NCBI GenBank assembly: GCA_030278955.1
Contig: JAOANR010000009.1
Coordinates: forward strand, 34,697,504 to 34,761,503
DNA length: 64,000 nt
Source of the DNA: Hygrophila difformis
Taxonomy: Eukaryota; Streptophyta; Magnoliopsida; Lamiales; Acanthaceae
Direction of reading: 5' to 3'
Shown here: in pieces, positions 43,150 to 54,738 of the stretch
Position numbering within the stretch: the stretch's first letter is position 1
Layout: every line of letters starts with the position of its first letter
Made by a program: the position numbers and the translations under genes
The notes under the pieces: generated by a model
The model's database searches: none
Told to the model about the DNA's origin: nothing
Seen by the model: the letters and a program-made list of their open reading frames with translations, nothing else

Positions 43150-45385
43150 TCATCCAGGGTCTTCTTTCTTCTCTGGCAGCTTCTTTTGAATGATAGCATT
43201 GCAAGTGCTGTTGAGTACCACTAGTTCATCCTGCTCAACCTTCCTTTTTCCTGAAACCATTTCTTTTAAGAAGTTAGCATAGGGTGGCATTTCAGAGATC
43301 ATTTCAATCAAAGGTATGGTAATCTCAACTTCTTGCAGTTTTTTCAGAAATTTTTCAAACTTCAAGTCTTATTGTTTATTTTTCAGCCTTGCTGGGCACG
43401 GAACCCTCGGCATGAACTTGTTATTATCAAAAGGTTTTTGTGGCGAAGGGTCAGAAATTGTACCTTCACCTTTACCGTTTTCAGCCTTGTCTGCTGCAGC
43501 TTCAGTCTGCATGTCGACAGTCTCTTTCTGAGAACTCTTTTCATTCTCCTCAATGTCATCTTCCAATTCCTGTTCTTTTCCCAGTTTCTCCTTGCTTTTT
43601 GGTCCCTCCAAAATTTACCAGATTTCAGTGTGATGGCTTTACACTGAGGGTTTTTCTCAGCAGTGCTGGGTAGTGCTCCCTGGTCCCGTTTTTGCATCTT
43701 CTTGGCCATTTGTGTGACCTGAGTCTTCATGTTTCGAATGGAGGCCTGTAACTGATTATTGATTTCTTTCTGATTGGTGATGAAATCAGTCATGAGGGTC
43801 TCCAATCTGGAAGGTGGTTTTTGCTGGTTTCGGTTCCAGTTCTGGTTCTGGTTCTGGTTGGGATTGGGATTGAACTGCTGCTGGCCCTGAAAGTTCTGTT
43901 GGTTCTGAAAATTCTGTTCTGATGAGGTCTCTGCTGTATTTGGGGCTGGAAATTGCGATTCTGGAAATTTTGAGGCCTGGGTTGGAACTGTTGGTTTTGT
44001 TGGAAATTTTGTGGCTGATTCAACTGGGTGGGCTGGGTTAACATGTGCGCATTCAGAGCGTTGTTGTTTGAGTAGGACAGGTTAGGGTGACGGTCAGGAA
44101 ACCCTCCAGCGTAGTTGCAGTTCTCAGTTGTGACTTGTTGGCAGGTATCAGTGTGATGTGGTCCCTGACAAAGGCGACAAGTTGCGTCTGAGGACTGTAC
44201 TTGTGTGGAACTGCCTGCTTCTTGATTCAATGCTAACACTGCAACCTGGTCCTTCAGCTTTTCGAGATCCGTCTTCCTTGGGGTACCTACAACACACAGA
44301 CCACGGGGAGGTCTTTCTGCATTATCATCATTCAATAATGTTCTGTTCACAGAAATTGTTTCAATCTTAGCCCACACTTGATCCATGGGCATATGCAGTA
44401 AATGTTGTCCCCCTGCATCGAGCATGTGTTTCCAGGCTAGCGTCAGTCCACTGTAAAACTTTCTCAGCTGCTCCCACGGTTGGAATCCATGCTGTGGGCA
44501 TTTCCTCAGCAAGTTCATGAATCTTTCCTTTGCATCGTACAGCGATTCCTCTAGTCTCATTTTGAACTCAGCAATTTTTGATCTTCCCTCATCAACTTTC
44601 CACTCCGGAAAATACTACACCAAGAAATTTCGCACTATGTCCTCCCACGTACTTCTTTGATTGACTGGCAACGACTTGTACCATGTCTTTGCTCCGCTCG
44701 CAAGTGAAAACGGAAACAACATCATTTGGATCGTGTTTGGAGAAACTCCTTGATTCTTTATGGTGTTGCATAGCTTCAAGAACGTTGCCAAGTGGTCATG
44801 CGGATCTTCATGGTTGGCTCCAGCAAACTGACTATTCTGCACTAGGTTAATCAACGCTGGTTTTAGTTCAAAATTCCTTGCAACAATAGGTGCCCTTACT
44901 GGAATGTTTAGGTAGGGTTCGATGATTGGTTGCATGTAATCCGCTGCGGCAGGTTGTTGATTGTTATCCATTCCTCCTTGATACTGAGGCTGCTGGTTGT
45001 AATTCTGAAAGTAATTACGGGGATCATTGGGATCATTTGGATTGGGAGGAAACTGGTTTTGGTTAAACTGGGGATTGTGATACTGAGGGTTCTGAAAATT
45101 TGGGTTATTAGGGAGGTTTTGGTTATGAAGATATTGGTCATTTTGGTTGTTGGGAGGAATCTCGAAAGGTTGCTGGCCGAGATTTTGTGCGTTCCCGCCT
45201 TCTTGAATGACCTGTGGAGGGGGATCGTCCAAATTCTCGTCATTCACGTCTTCGGGATCCTCTTGGATATGCTGGAGTGGTGGGTTTGGCGGTATGATGG
45301 GTGGGATTTCAGGGTTTGCCATATCTGAAATATCACTACTAGTGCTTGGAGAAAATAGCTCCTGCCTTTCCCGTTCCTTTCTCAT
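43150..45385 (-). pseudogene. Gag of Athila Y
   Basis: It probably begins at the ATG of MANPEIPPIIPPN (about 45322). An N/Q/P-rich region follows, then the Athila gag core: FELKPALINLVQNSQFAGAN, EDPHDHLATFLKLCNTIKN, MLFPFSLASGAKTWYKSLP, STWEDIVRNFLV, then TAG at 44615. It continues with ESLYDAKERFMNLLRKCPQH and a zinc-finger-like CRLCQGPHHTDTC. A second N/Q-rich region and a coiled-coil-like METLMTDFITNQKEINNQ follow. A small frame change near 43615-43805 precedes the lysine/glutamate-rich end. Confidence 0.85.
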
Positions 45386-46275
45386 GACTATGGAGTCGAT
45401 TCACCTTTCTAGTTCTAGGTTTCGATTTGACTTGATACTTGAATTTGGGAGATTGTTGATACTCTTTGTGGATTTTTATTCCGTTGGTATTTATGCAATT
45501 TCTATGTTTATCGTTGCAATTGTTGAGTTGAATGAAGATTTTGGTACCGATATTTTATTTGGCTTGATGATTGGTAGTCAATTTGAATAGGATACCCGTA
45601 ATTGTATTTCTATTCGAATAGGTGACAATTGGGTTGATTAGTTCCTTCCCAAGGAATTGCATAATTGACATTAATCTACGCATCGTATGTGTAGATTACT
45701 CGAATTGGGTTTTTCTAGTTTATAATGCAATTGGGCAATTAAATCCGACGGTCGTACCTAGGATTATTGTACCCAACTAGGGATAACTAACGGTCGTACC
45801 TTAGTTATCTAATCAGTAAGGAAAAATTGGTTGCCTAAGCGGACCTGGTAACTATAACTAATTTATCAATGGTGTGTGAATTCATTCTTTATTAAATCGA
45901 TGATCTAATTCAAGTATCAATCTCAAATCATTCATAGGACTAGGCTTTTTAATTCATAGTTAATTCCGTTCTTTGTCTCCAGTTTTATTATTTGCTTTTG
46001 TTACTTATTTTTTTATTATTTTCTTAGCTTTATAGGTCATTCAAATCAAACACCCCCCCCCCCCCAAACTTTATTTTAATTTTTGTAATACATTGGAATT
46101 ACATATCACAGTCCCTGTGGAGACGATACCTTGTGTTGTACTACATTATTTGTGTTTGCAGAAACAGGATAAGTAATTGATTGGCCGTGCGACCGACCAA
46201 TTTTTGCAATTACATTGGAATCGATGCAACGACTCACTGGCAAGCCGGAGGCAGTGGTGGAGTGAAGCCTGAATG

Positions 46276-47611
46276 CTAGAAGAATGACCATAGAGCATAT
46301 TGGAGAGAGGCGAGTGAATCGGTGACTTCAGTGTGGAAGGAATCATGGGCTTGCTTTTGAAGAGCAAGTTCTTGGGACAGCTGATCAAACCGCACTTTAA
46401 AGTAGCTGGCGGGAGGTCCATGAAGCTCAGCATCATCGGAGGATGTGGTAGGCGAAGAAGGATCAGCAACAGCAGGTGCGGCAGAGGGCCGTGCAGCAGA
46501 AGAGGGGCCAGGTGCAGCAGTAGGGATGACAATGTCACCAAAGTAGCAGACAACACCTTGATAAGAGATGATTTGCATTGCTTTCAGGGCCGCGAAGTCC
46601 ATGGGAATGAGAGTACAAGCCCTGTGAAGAGAAAGATTAGTAAGAGTCTCAACAAAAACATCCGAAATCAAACCTAAATTAATTGATAGCTGGGTAATAT
46701 ATGTCCCATGTATAAGATTTCTTCCCTTTGTCGGCAACACTTTGGCAAAAGCGATCGGCTAGCCAAAAAGCGAGATTAATGTGGTGGCCCTTGCACATGC
46801 CCCACAACATTAAGAGCTCAGCCTTACCCACCAAACTCGCTCCGTCCTTATTGCCAAAAATGGAGAAGGCAATGTATTTGTGCTTGAGCCTTAAAATCGG
46901 CGATCGGATTTGACTTGAGCGAGCCCTACGGGGATTATAACCCATAGGAATCCCAGTATGCCCAATTACATGATTCCAAAAATCAACAATATAGTAAGTA
47001 AACAGATCCGGAAAATCACATACACTACCTAAATATGATGCACTACTAACGTCTGCCTCTGAAATAACGCCCAATGCAACATTAAACTCAGTTAGAGAAA
47101 AATGACATATTTTCCCCATTAACCGAAAGTTAATAACATTAAGGGTATTGATATCATATGTCTCAGGCAAACGAAAGGCAAATGTAGTATAAAATTCATG
47201 AGTCAGCTCAGTTATTGCAGGTGCATCAATAGAGGGAAATTTGGTCCAACCAACATTAGAGAGATACCGGTTTACCTCATCAACAATGTGCAGTTTCTCT
47301 AAAGTGGGTTGATGAAAGATTTTACCCGGTATGATTTTCCTACCATCACTTAAACTTTCGACACATTGAGCTTCATGAACAGGATTATCAAACTCGGGAT
47401 GTCCCCCAACTGTAGATGAATCAGCAAGTTGAGTAGCACTACGTCTTGACCTAAGCCCATCGGATGAGGTAGATGGTGCGCTAATGCCAATACGTAACTG
47501 GGGAACCTCCTTTGGAATTTGTTTCCCTTTGCCAGTGCTCTTTTTGGTAATCCCTTTAGGCTTTCGGACTTGGGGGCCCTTCCTAGACGGAGGTGGCGTA
47601 GATGGAACCAT
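46276..47611 (-). pseudogene. Athila ORF-like gene in the post-integrase position, copy 2
   Basis: The best copy of this ORF. ATG at 47611 lies just after a splice-acceptor-like TTTTCAG ending at 47617. Frame 1 is open for about 310 residues to 46679: basic proline-rich lead, IIPGKIFHQPTLEKLHIVDE, HEFYTTFAFRLPETYDIN, LRLKHKYIAFSIFGNKDGA, ELLMLWGMCKGHHINLAFW. The frame then shifts by one base near 46745 (a TTTT run) into a second open frame (46740-46276), ending alanine/proline-rich with PASYFKVRFDQLSQELALQKQAHDS, possibly coiled-coil. Copy 1 has the same shift. Related to Athila ORF-1-type proteins; function unknown. The hydrophobic MGILCCLGVACFCWYYF ahead of the ATG is probably intron. Confidence 0.72.
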
Positions 47612-48068
47612 AATACCTGAAAAGTAATACCAACAAAAACAAGCAACACCAAGACAACAGAGTATGCCCAATTCACAACCACCAATTCAGAAATTTCAAT
47701 TAAATCATTCTCTATCCTTTAAACACAGAAACATTCAATCCTAACAGTATCAAGTCAGACGACAACACACAAATCTCCTCTTCGGTTTCTAAAACCCGAC
47801 ACCAATATCACTCACCAATATTCCTCAACAAAAACCACACACAAACAATCAGTAGTTCGATTGCCCAATCAAGAATGAAAACAATTTCGCCCAGTTCCAG
47901 AAATTGCTAAAGATCAAAACACCAAGCCTATAATCAAAAAATGAGAAGAGGGGAAAAGCTATCCCTTACCAACACCCAGCGAGCAGTAGCCGCTTTGAGA
48001 GAGGATATCGCCGGAAGAGAGGTGAACAGCGGATGCGACGGCAAAGAGCAGCGGTAGAGGTTGGTGGT

Positions 48069-50062
48069 TGATGAGGTGATTTTCACTACTCATATTTTAC
48101 CACAAGCGGATGGTTGTCATCAAGTAATAAAAACCGGTGAATACCGGGTCGAACCCAAGGGAATTCAGAATATTATTTCATTCTGGAGAAAACTTAGTCA
48201 TTTTAAGTTCATTAATAATATATTTTATATTTTGAAAAGAGTTTATTTAATTCTAATGGTGATTAAATTAAAAATAGTGACATTAAATTTAAAAATAAAG
48301 CAAGTTAAAAATTTAAAATAATAAAAATAAAGATAAGATATATGCTTGTAATGATTTAAAACATGCCATCTTTATATAAAAGTGAAATTGCATAATGATT
48401 TAGCATTTCCCAATGTCTAAAAAGATCAATTTCAGCATAATTAATGATTTTATAAAGATTAAATATATGCCAATTTCCTAATTTTCATAAGTTGTAAAAA
48501 CAGACTTCATGGAAGCAAATTAAATTATTTAACATTCTGCAATCATCAGTCTAGGCATAAATTTGAGTCTTTCCCAAGCATACAAATTTTCCTATTGTGA
48601 TCATACGACACATTTCATTTCCCAAATCAGCGTGTACATGCCAAAATCTATTTTAATATGATTTATTCCCAAGACCGGTACTAAAATCTAATTTCCACTT
48701 TTTATCTCCCGATTTAGCAAAGCAGAAATCATACAGATTGGATTCTAACATTTAAATATGCAGAATAGTGTAAATAATCTAACAATTATGGTAAAATATT
48801 GATAAAACATGGTAAAATGGATTTTAATACTAAATTTAGAATCTAAGCAGATTAGGATATTGCCAGATTACTGTAAATGGAATAATAGAAAAGATCGATC
48901 AATTCTGAATTGCAGATTAATGACATAGACATCAGATTAAAGAGAATACAGAATCATCGATTCATTTTATGCAGTAAAACAACAATCCTAATTCAAATTC
49001 TAACATCATTGCAGATTTATCCAGATTTAACATATAAACATCGATCATTATTATTGCTTCCATAAAAACATAGATTCGTACTTCAAAGTAATTCCGAACT
49101 CCCGTTCTAGAACACTTCTAACACGAACAACATAGAAATCCATTTACAAACATGAAAACAGTAGGAAATTATGTTTAAAAGCAAATCCTAAACATTACAA
49201 AGCGAGAAAAAGAAAAACAACACCTAGAATGCGAAGAACACAGTCAGAGAAGACGCTCTGATCACTTCCTCCGGCATGGTTCGGTGTTATCGGCCTTCTT
49301 CCCCAAAGTTGGAGAACTTTTCTGTCGAAAATATGAGTCTGATTTGAGTCTCCAATGAAAAGAATGGCGAAAAACCGCGTTTAAAACCGAGTTCGGGAGG
49401 TTAGAAAACTGCCCAACCGCGATTGTGGCGCAAAAAGTGGCGCTCGGAAGAGGTTTTCGGCGCCACCAAAGAGAGCTGGCGCATCATGACATTTTCCAAA
49501 TTTTCTCTGCGGCGCAAAAAGTGGCGCTCCAAGGTGGTTTTAGGAGCCACCAAGAAGGTGCGGCGCATTCTGACAATTTCCCAATTTTTAATTTAACAGC
49601 GGCGCATTTTGTGGCGCTGGAGAGCACTTTTAGGCGCCACCAAGCTATTGTGGCGCATCCTGAAGCTTTTTACATCCGAAATTTTCCCAAGTGTTGAGGT
49701 GGCGCATAAAGTGGCGCCTGAGCATGATTTTAGGCGCCGCCATGCCTATGTGGCGTATTCTGGAGCTTTTCCAGTGTTGAAAATTCCGAATTTTACATCC
49801 TTTGACCTCCGAACATCTTCTTTCTTCATTTTAATGCCTGAAACTTCACTGCAATGCATTAGGTTTGCCAAAAGTCTTATTAAAAACACATAAAAACATG
49901 ATAAATTTAACCTAAATAAGCCAAATCTAACCATGATCACTTGAAAAATAAAACACATGAAATACACCTAAAAGTGCAATGAATTAAGGTAAAATGCACT
50001 CATTTTGGACATATAGTGATACAATTCAAGCTTGTATAAGTGTGGTTTCACAGGGTGCATCA
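48069..50062 (-). repeat. 3' LTR of E3
   Basis: 1994 bp. It differs from the 5' LTR at about two dozen positions counted by eye, many of them C/T or G/A. It contains the GGCGC tandem palindromes at 49425-49757. Confidence 0.94.
49425..49757. repeat. Tandem palindromic repeats (GTGGCGC...GCGCCAC), E3 3' LTR
   Basis: Four units begin at about 49425, 49509, 49599 and 49698 (84-99 bp). Each has GGCGCAAAAAGTGGCGC-like left arms and a GGCGCCAC or GGCGCCGC right arm, then a GGCGCAT-TCTGA word. The reading frame through them is open but is a by-product of the repeat. The same array is at 56095-56427 in the other LTR. Confidence 0.9.
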
Positions 50063-53000
50063 ACATCCTCACACTTAAATATTGCTCGTCCCTTGAGCAA
50101 TGAAATCAATTAACACATCAACATGCCAATCAAGATAATAAAGATGTAGTCTCTACAGTTCTGCCAAATCATAGATTTCAACAACGCAATGAGCTAAAAG
50201 GGTTCAAAGTTTAATGTGCTAGAATAAGGTAAATTGTCATGCATCAGCTGTCAAAACCAGATATCCAAAGCACTTACAGTACAAAAGGCGGATCAATCAC
50301 ACATAGCAACTCGAAATGGAAGAGTGAATAATGTAAATATGCTTTTCTATTCCCGTCTTCAAATATGCTCAATTAATGACTCGGTTTCACAATTATTCTA
50401 GACACTTTGGCTGAGTTGTAGACGGTTGAATTCCAAAAGCTACTCATGTCTAAGAATACGTGCCAGTCATATAGCCAAGAGTTTATAATTATTCTGTTTA
50501 ATACCCCTTTATTCAACATTCTCTTTTTTTTTCTTTTTTTTTTGATCTTGCATTTTCTATTTTTTTTTTCTTTTTGCAAGATAACCATTTTATATATATA
50601 TATATAGGGGTCTTACTCTGACTTTATTTGTAACTAAGCATTTAAGGAGACATGGAACGAGCATATTCATATATAAATAATGATAACTCTCCACATAACC
50701 AGTAAACCAGTCTAATTAATCAAAAAGCTTTCTGCAGAGTAAATAGAATTGTCACAAAAGTTCGAACAACTAGCATGACAATTTAACAAAGTCTAGGACT
50801 TTAAACTGTGAATCATAATGCTCATTAAGTTGTAAAATCGGATCTAAGCAGAACAGTTAGACTTATTCAGATTTCTCTTAAGATTGGCTGTGATGTGGTA
50901 ATTCAAATAATAGCACACTGTGAAAACACAATTTAATCTAACATATTCAATATATCCAACCTAAAGCATTTACCATATTTATTCTAAAGCATAGGGAAAT
51001 ATTAAAAACATAACTAAGCTCTTACAAATTTATTCCATTCAAATCAGTAAACATAAAACATGAAAAGATCACACCTGGAATGTTTAGGACTCTGAATTTC
51101 ACTTCATCATCACGGCTGTCATCTTGCTCCTTTGTTGGCATATCCTGCTTCTAATATGTATATATAACAATTACTCAAGAAAATATGATTGTTAGTGCAT
51201 ATGGGAATTCCAAAGTAATCAGAATCATAAAACAACATCCATAAATCAAATTATAACATTTAACAGCAATTTTCAGAAACTTTAATAAGTATGGATAGAT
51301 TTGATAGATAATAAATTTCAGAATTCACCAAAAGCAAAACATCATAAGTTCTAGAGCAGAATTTACAGCAAAATGCCAACAGCTATAGCAAAATATACCC
51401 TCATTCTTTATGATAACTCAACCCTGTATGATGTATTAAATAAATGGTTTATACATTGAATAACTAAATGGACCTGTTGATGAAGAATTTCGGGAATGTG
51501 ATCATAATAGAAACTCCTCCATCCTCACACTTAAACTGAACTACCAGTTTAGTTTAAGTGCATAATGGAAGATTTAAAATGTGGGATTAAAACTTTTTAA
51601 TTTCAAAAATTAGAATATAGCAGGCATTTAAAAAGTTAGACTGAATTAGATCATACCTTTTAAATAGATAAAAATTTTCAGCTTTTTCTTTAATATGATC
51701 TATACATCATAATTTATTGATTTTAATACCTGCATTGTGTAAAATCATAAAGATTCGACACTTCAACAACATTAATCCCGCTTCTTCATCAATTATCATG
51801 GTTATTTACTTTCCTGTTATCAAATCAACAGCTCACAACATTCCAGTTTAACATGATTCAAGTAAGAGCTATTTTATTAGAATTAAAAACATGCATAAAC
51901 ATAACTTAAACATAAATATAAACTTAACAACATGCTTACCATATTCACTATAAATAAAACACCTAAGTAGTGCATAGCAGAGCAAACCAATATTCATAGC
52001 AAAAACATCCAACCAAGTAACAAAGGTATTTCTTATACATTATTTGTGGAACCTGGTTACACAAAAACTTCGGGTTAGTGTTAAATATATGCATTGCTCT
52101 CCATCCTCACACTTAAGTTTAAACCAAAAGTTTAACTTAAGTGCAATATATAAAGAAAACATATATCAACCTAGAATGTGGGATCTAAACAACACCAATA
52201 TATTTTATTTTACAAGCTATAAGTTCTAAATTTCTTACAAATTTAAGAAAATCACTTTTTAGAACTTAAAACTTATTATTAAAAAGAACACATTTTTAAG
52301 TTATAAAAACTTCCTTTTTGTTAAAAATTTCAGATTTAGTGCTTAAAGCTAACCAAATTAGCAAACTAGTTCTTATTAATGATTTGAAATAATGATCAAG
52401 AACTTAGTTTATTGTTTTAAATATCATAAGTTTGCCTTTTTAGTTAAAAATTGATAGGATGAGTTTTTATAATAAAAATGTTTCTTTTTCATAAATTAGA
52501 GAAAAAATGAAGTTTCAAGCTTTAATGTTACCAAAATTTATTAATGTAGATTAAAACAACATGGTTAACAATATTCATATATCAACTTAAAATATTAAAC
52601 ATGTTATTTTAACACATTTTTATAAGAAAATTTCAGATTTCAGATACTGTAATACCATTTTCCAAAGAGCTGTAATCTGAAATTTTACACTCTATAAATT
52701 TGGCATAGGTCTTGAAAATATGTTCTAACACTCATACTGTTCATTTTAAACAAGAATTTATATACGTAAACCAATTTTAATCCCACATTCTAATAAACCC
52801 AAAATCAAAGCAACAACACAAATACCAACAATAATGCATTCCAAATCACAAAATTGGACGGATTATTGAACTAGAATAGCTATACTTACCCCAAATTGAA
52901 GCTTTGAAGCACTTTAACAAGAAATCCCCAAATTTGAGAAGCTAGGGTTCTTGAGCCTCAATTTCAGCTTCAATTATCGAGTACATTTCAGCTTCTACTT

Positions 53001-53311
53001 TCACCACATAACATTTACTACTTAATTATTAAATTAGAAATATGGTGGGGCATATTTTATTAACAAAATTAAAGACCTAAACAATTAAGCATAACGTGAC
53101 ATAAAATGAAAATAAAAACATGCATAAACCATAAATATGATAATAAAGACAAACAAAAACAGATTATTATTATTTTTATTTTTATTTTTTTTATTATTAT
53201 TATTATTTTTTGAACTGTGGTGGACAGGAAATTGAGGATGATGACTGCGGTTGTGAAATTCAATAGAGAGGGGACTGTGAAAGATAGAACAGGAGGGAGA
53301 TGACTATTTTA

Positions 53312-53360
<49 letters not shown>

Positions 53361-54375
53361 TATTTTTAAGGTTTACATTAAATGGGTAGGTTTTTAAGCC
53401 CAATTAGAAGATCTATGATTAAATTTGAGCTAATTGGAGATGAATTAGAATGGACTTTTGTAAAAATTCAAGTTTGGCACAAACCCAACTATTCCATTTA
53501 ATACTACATGTGGTGCTCAAACAAGTTTTTACGCATTATTAGTATGAATGAAACCCAAAATGCCTTGTTTGTGCTACTTTCGGTGCATAACTGAGTTTTT
53601 GAAAACCATTTACGAAGAGTGGCATCTAAAACTCAGTATTTGTACAGACTTTGTAGCAAAAATACATTGCGTGATTTGTTTAAATGAAACCTAATATTGC
53701 ATCCATATTCCTATTCATCTGTTTAGTAAAACTGCCCTAATTAGTTCTAATCATCCCCTATAAATATCTATGAAATTCTGTTCATTTTCGTCAACCCCTC
53801 TATCAATTTATTTCAGTCTTTCTCCTATTCTACTTAAATCACCACAAAAAGTCTTTCAGTTATTGATCACTCTAATTCTTATCTCGTCTCAGTTCAATTG
53901 CATAAGAATCACTTCAAATTACATATAATGAAAATCATGCAAGAACCACTTTTATATTTTTTTTAACAAGAACCATTTTTTTTATTGTAAAATAAAGCAT
54001 ATAAACTAAAATAAAAGAAAATCAAACATATTAAGCAACAGATTTAAAAAACTATTACTAAGCATGCAACGGCAGTATATGAATTCCATTTCCTAATTAG
54101 CTTTCAAAAACAAATGCACCATTTTATAAATTAAAGCTCTAAATGGTGGGTGCACTTCCATGATCCTGTCATTCATGAGTTATAAGGTCAAATTGCACAT
54201 CTTTATACAACAATTTAGATAAAGGTAATGCAATCAAAAGAAAATTATTGATTAACATTCTAATATATCAGCATTCCCTCAAAAAAACTCATTAAAGTTG
54301 TAATGTTGTCAAGAGGTGGAATTTAATCTCAAATATTCTAGCATCCAATATCAACACTTGATGTAATGCATTTAA
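50063..54375 (-). other. Non-coding interior of E3
   Basis: Over 4.3 kb, AT-rich, without a recognisable gene. It holds several CATCCTCACACTT modules (50064, 51521, 52103), two of them followed by hairpins. It also has T-rich tracts near 50520-50580 with the inverted pair ATCTTGCA/TGCAAGAT, and (ATT)n tracts near 53165-53210 and 53315-53361. Adjacent to the 3' LTR the minus strand reads AAGTGTGAGGATGT, which may act as polypurine tract. Confidence 0.7.
53315..53361. repeat. (ATT)n microsatellite in E3
   Basis: About 15 uninterrupted units. Confidence 0.95.
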
Positions 54376-54681
54376 TTAAAAGTAATCTAATTTATTGAGA
54401 AATACGTACCTCAAGTGTGGTGCTAATACCTTTAAATGAAGTGTAGGTGGCTTTTCAATCGAGGCTATCCACTTGAAATCCTTAATTATATATGCTGCAT
54501 ACAACTCGCCGCCATCCTCACACTTGTTCTCTTGCAAATCTTTCTCTTTGTTTGATGAGAACTCAATATTCTTTCGTCTTTCACGATCACACACTGATTT
54601 AGCATGATGCCCTTGCACGACATAGAATAGCAAAAAGTTATAACAATATTTAAAAAATAGAAATAACATAAATATATTCAA
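54376..54681 (-). pseudogene. Pol remnant in E3
   Basis: Near its end this minus-strand frame reads IEKPPTLHLKVLAPHLRYVFL, clearly related to the linker before RT in Z and Y (PPELELKVLPEHLKYAFL). Upstream it is lysine/glutamate-rich. It breaks off after about ten more residues, so only a scrap of pol remains close to the PBS. Confidence 0.65.
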
Positions 54682-54712
54682 ATGAACTTAAAACAACATA
54701 ATTTTCACAATA

Positions 54713-54738
54713 ATTCCCCGGCAACGGCGCCAAAAACT
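54713..54738 (-). promoter_or_regulatory. Primer binding site of E3 (Asp-tRNA type)
   Basis: On the minus strand, directly after the LTR: AGTTT, then TTGGCGCCGTTGCCGGGGA. This is the primer-site wording of Athila/Tat/Ogre elements, complementary to the 3' end of tRNA-Asp. Confidence 0.85.

Larger units (their letters stand above)
39507..45385 (-). mobile_element. Athila-type element Y, gag-pol, minus strand, ends missing
   Basis: Gag, protease, RT, RNase H and integrase in order on the minus strand. There is no PBS or LTR at the right end: gag leader sequence stops at 45377, where repeat copy 2 begins. The left end is in the gap. At least six in-frame stops interrupt the frame, at 44615 (TAG), about 43140 (TGA), 42197 (TAG), 41708 (TAA), 40907 (TGA) and 40151 (TAG), besides small shifts in gag. 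Confidence 0.88.

Noticed and set aside
44930..45590. Plus-strand ORFs opposite gag of Y, valine/isoleucine-rich
   Set aside because: Complement of the N/Q/P-rich gag region, not a gene.
49425..49893. ORFs through the GGCGC repeats (AQKVALGRGF...), also in the other LTR
   Set aside because: The frame is open only because the repeat unit has no stop; it lies antisense within a non-coding LTR.
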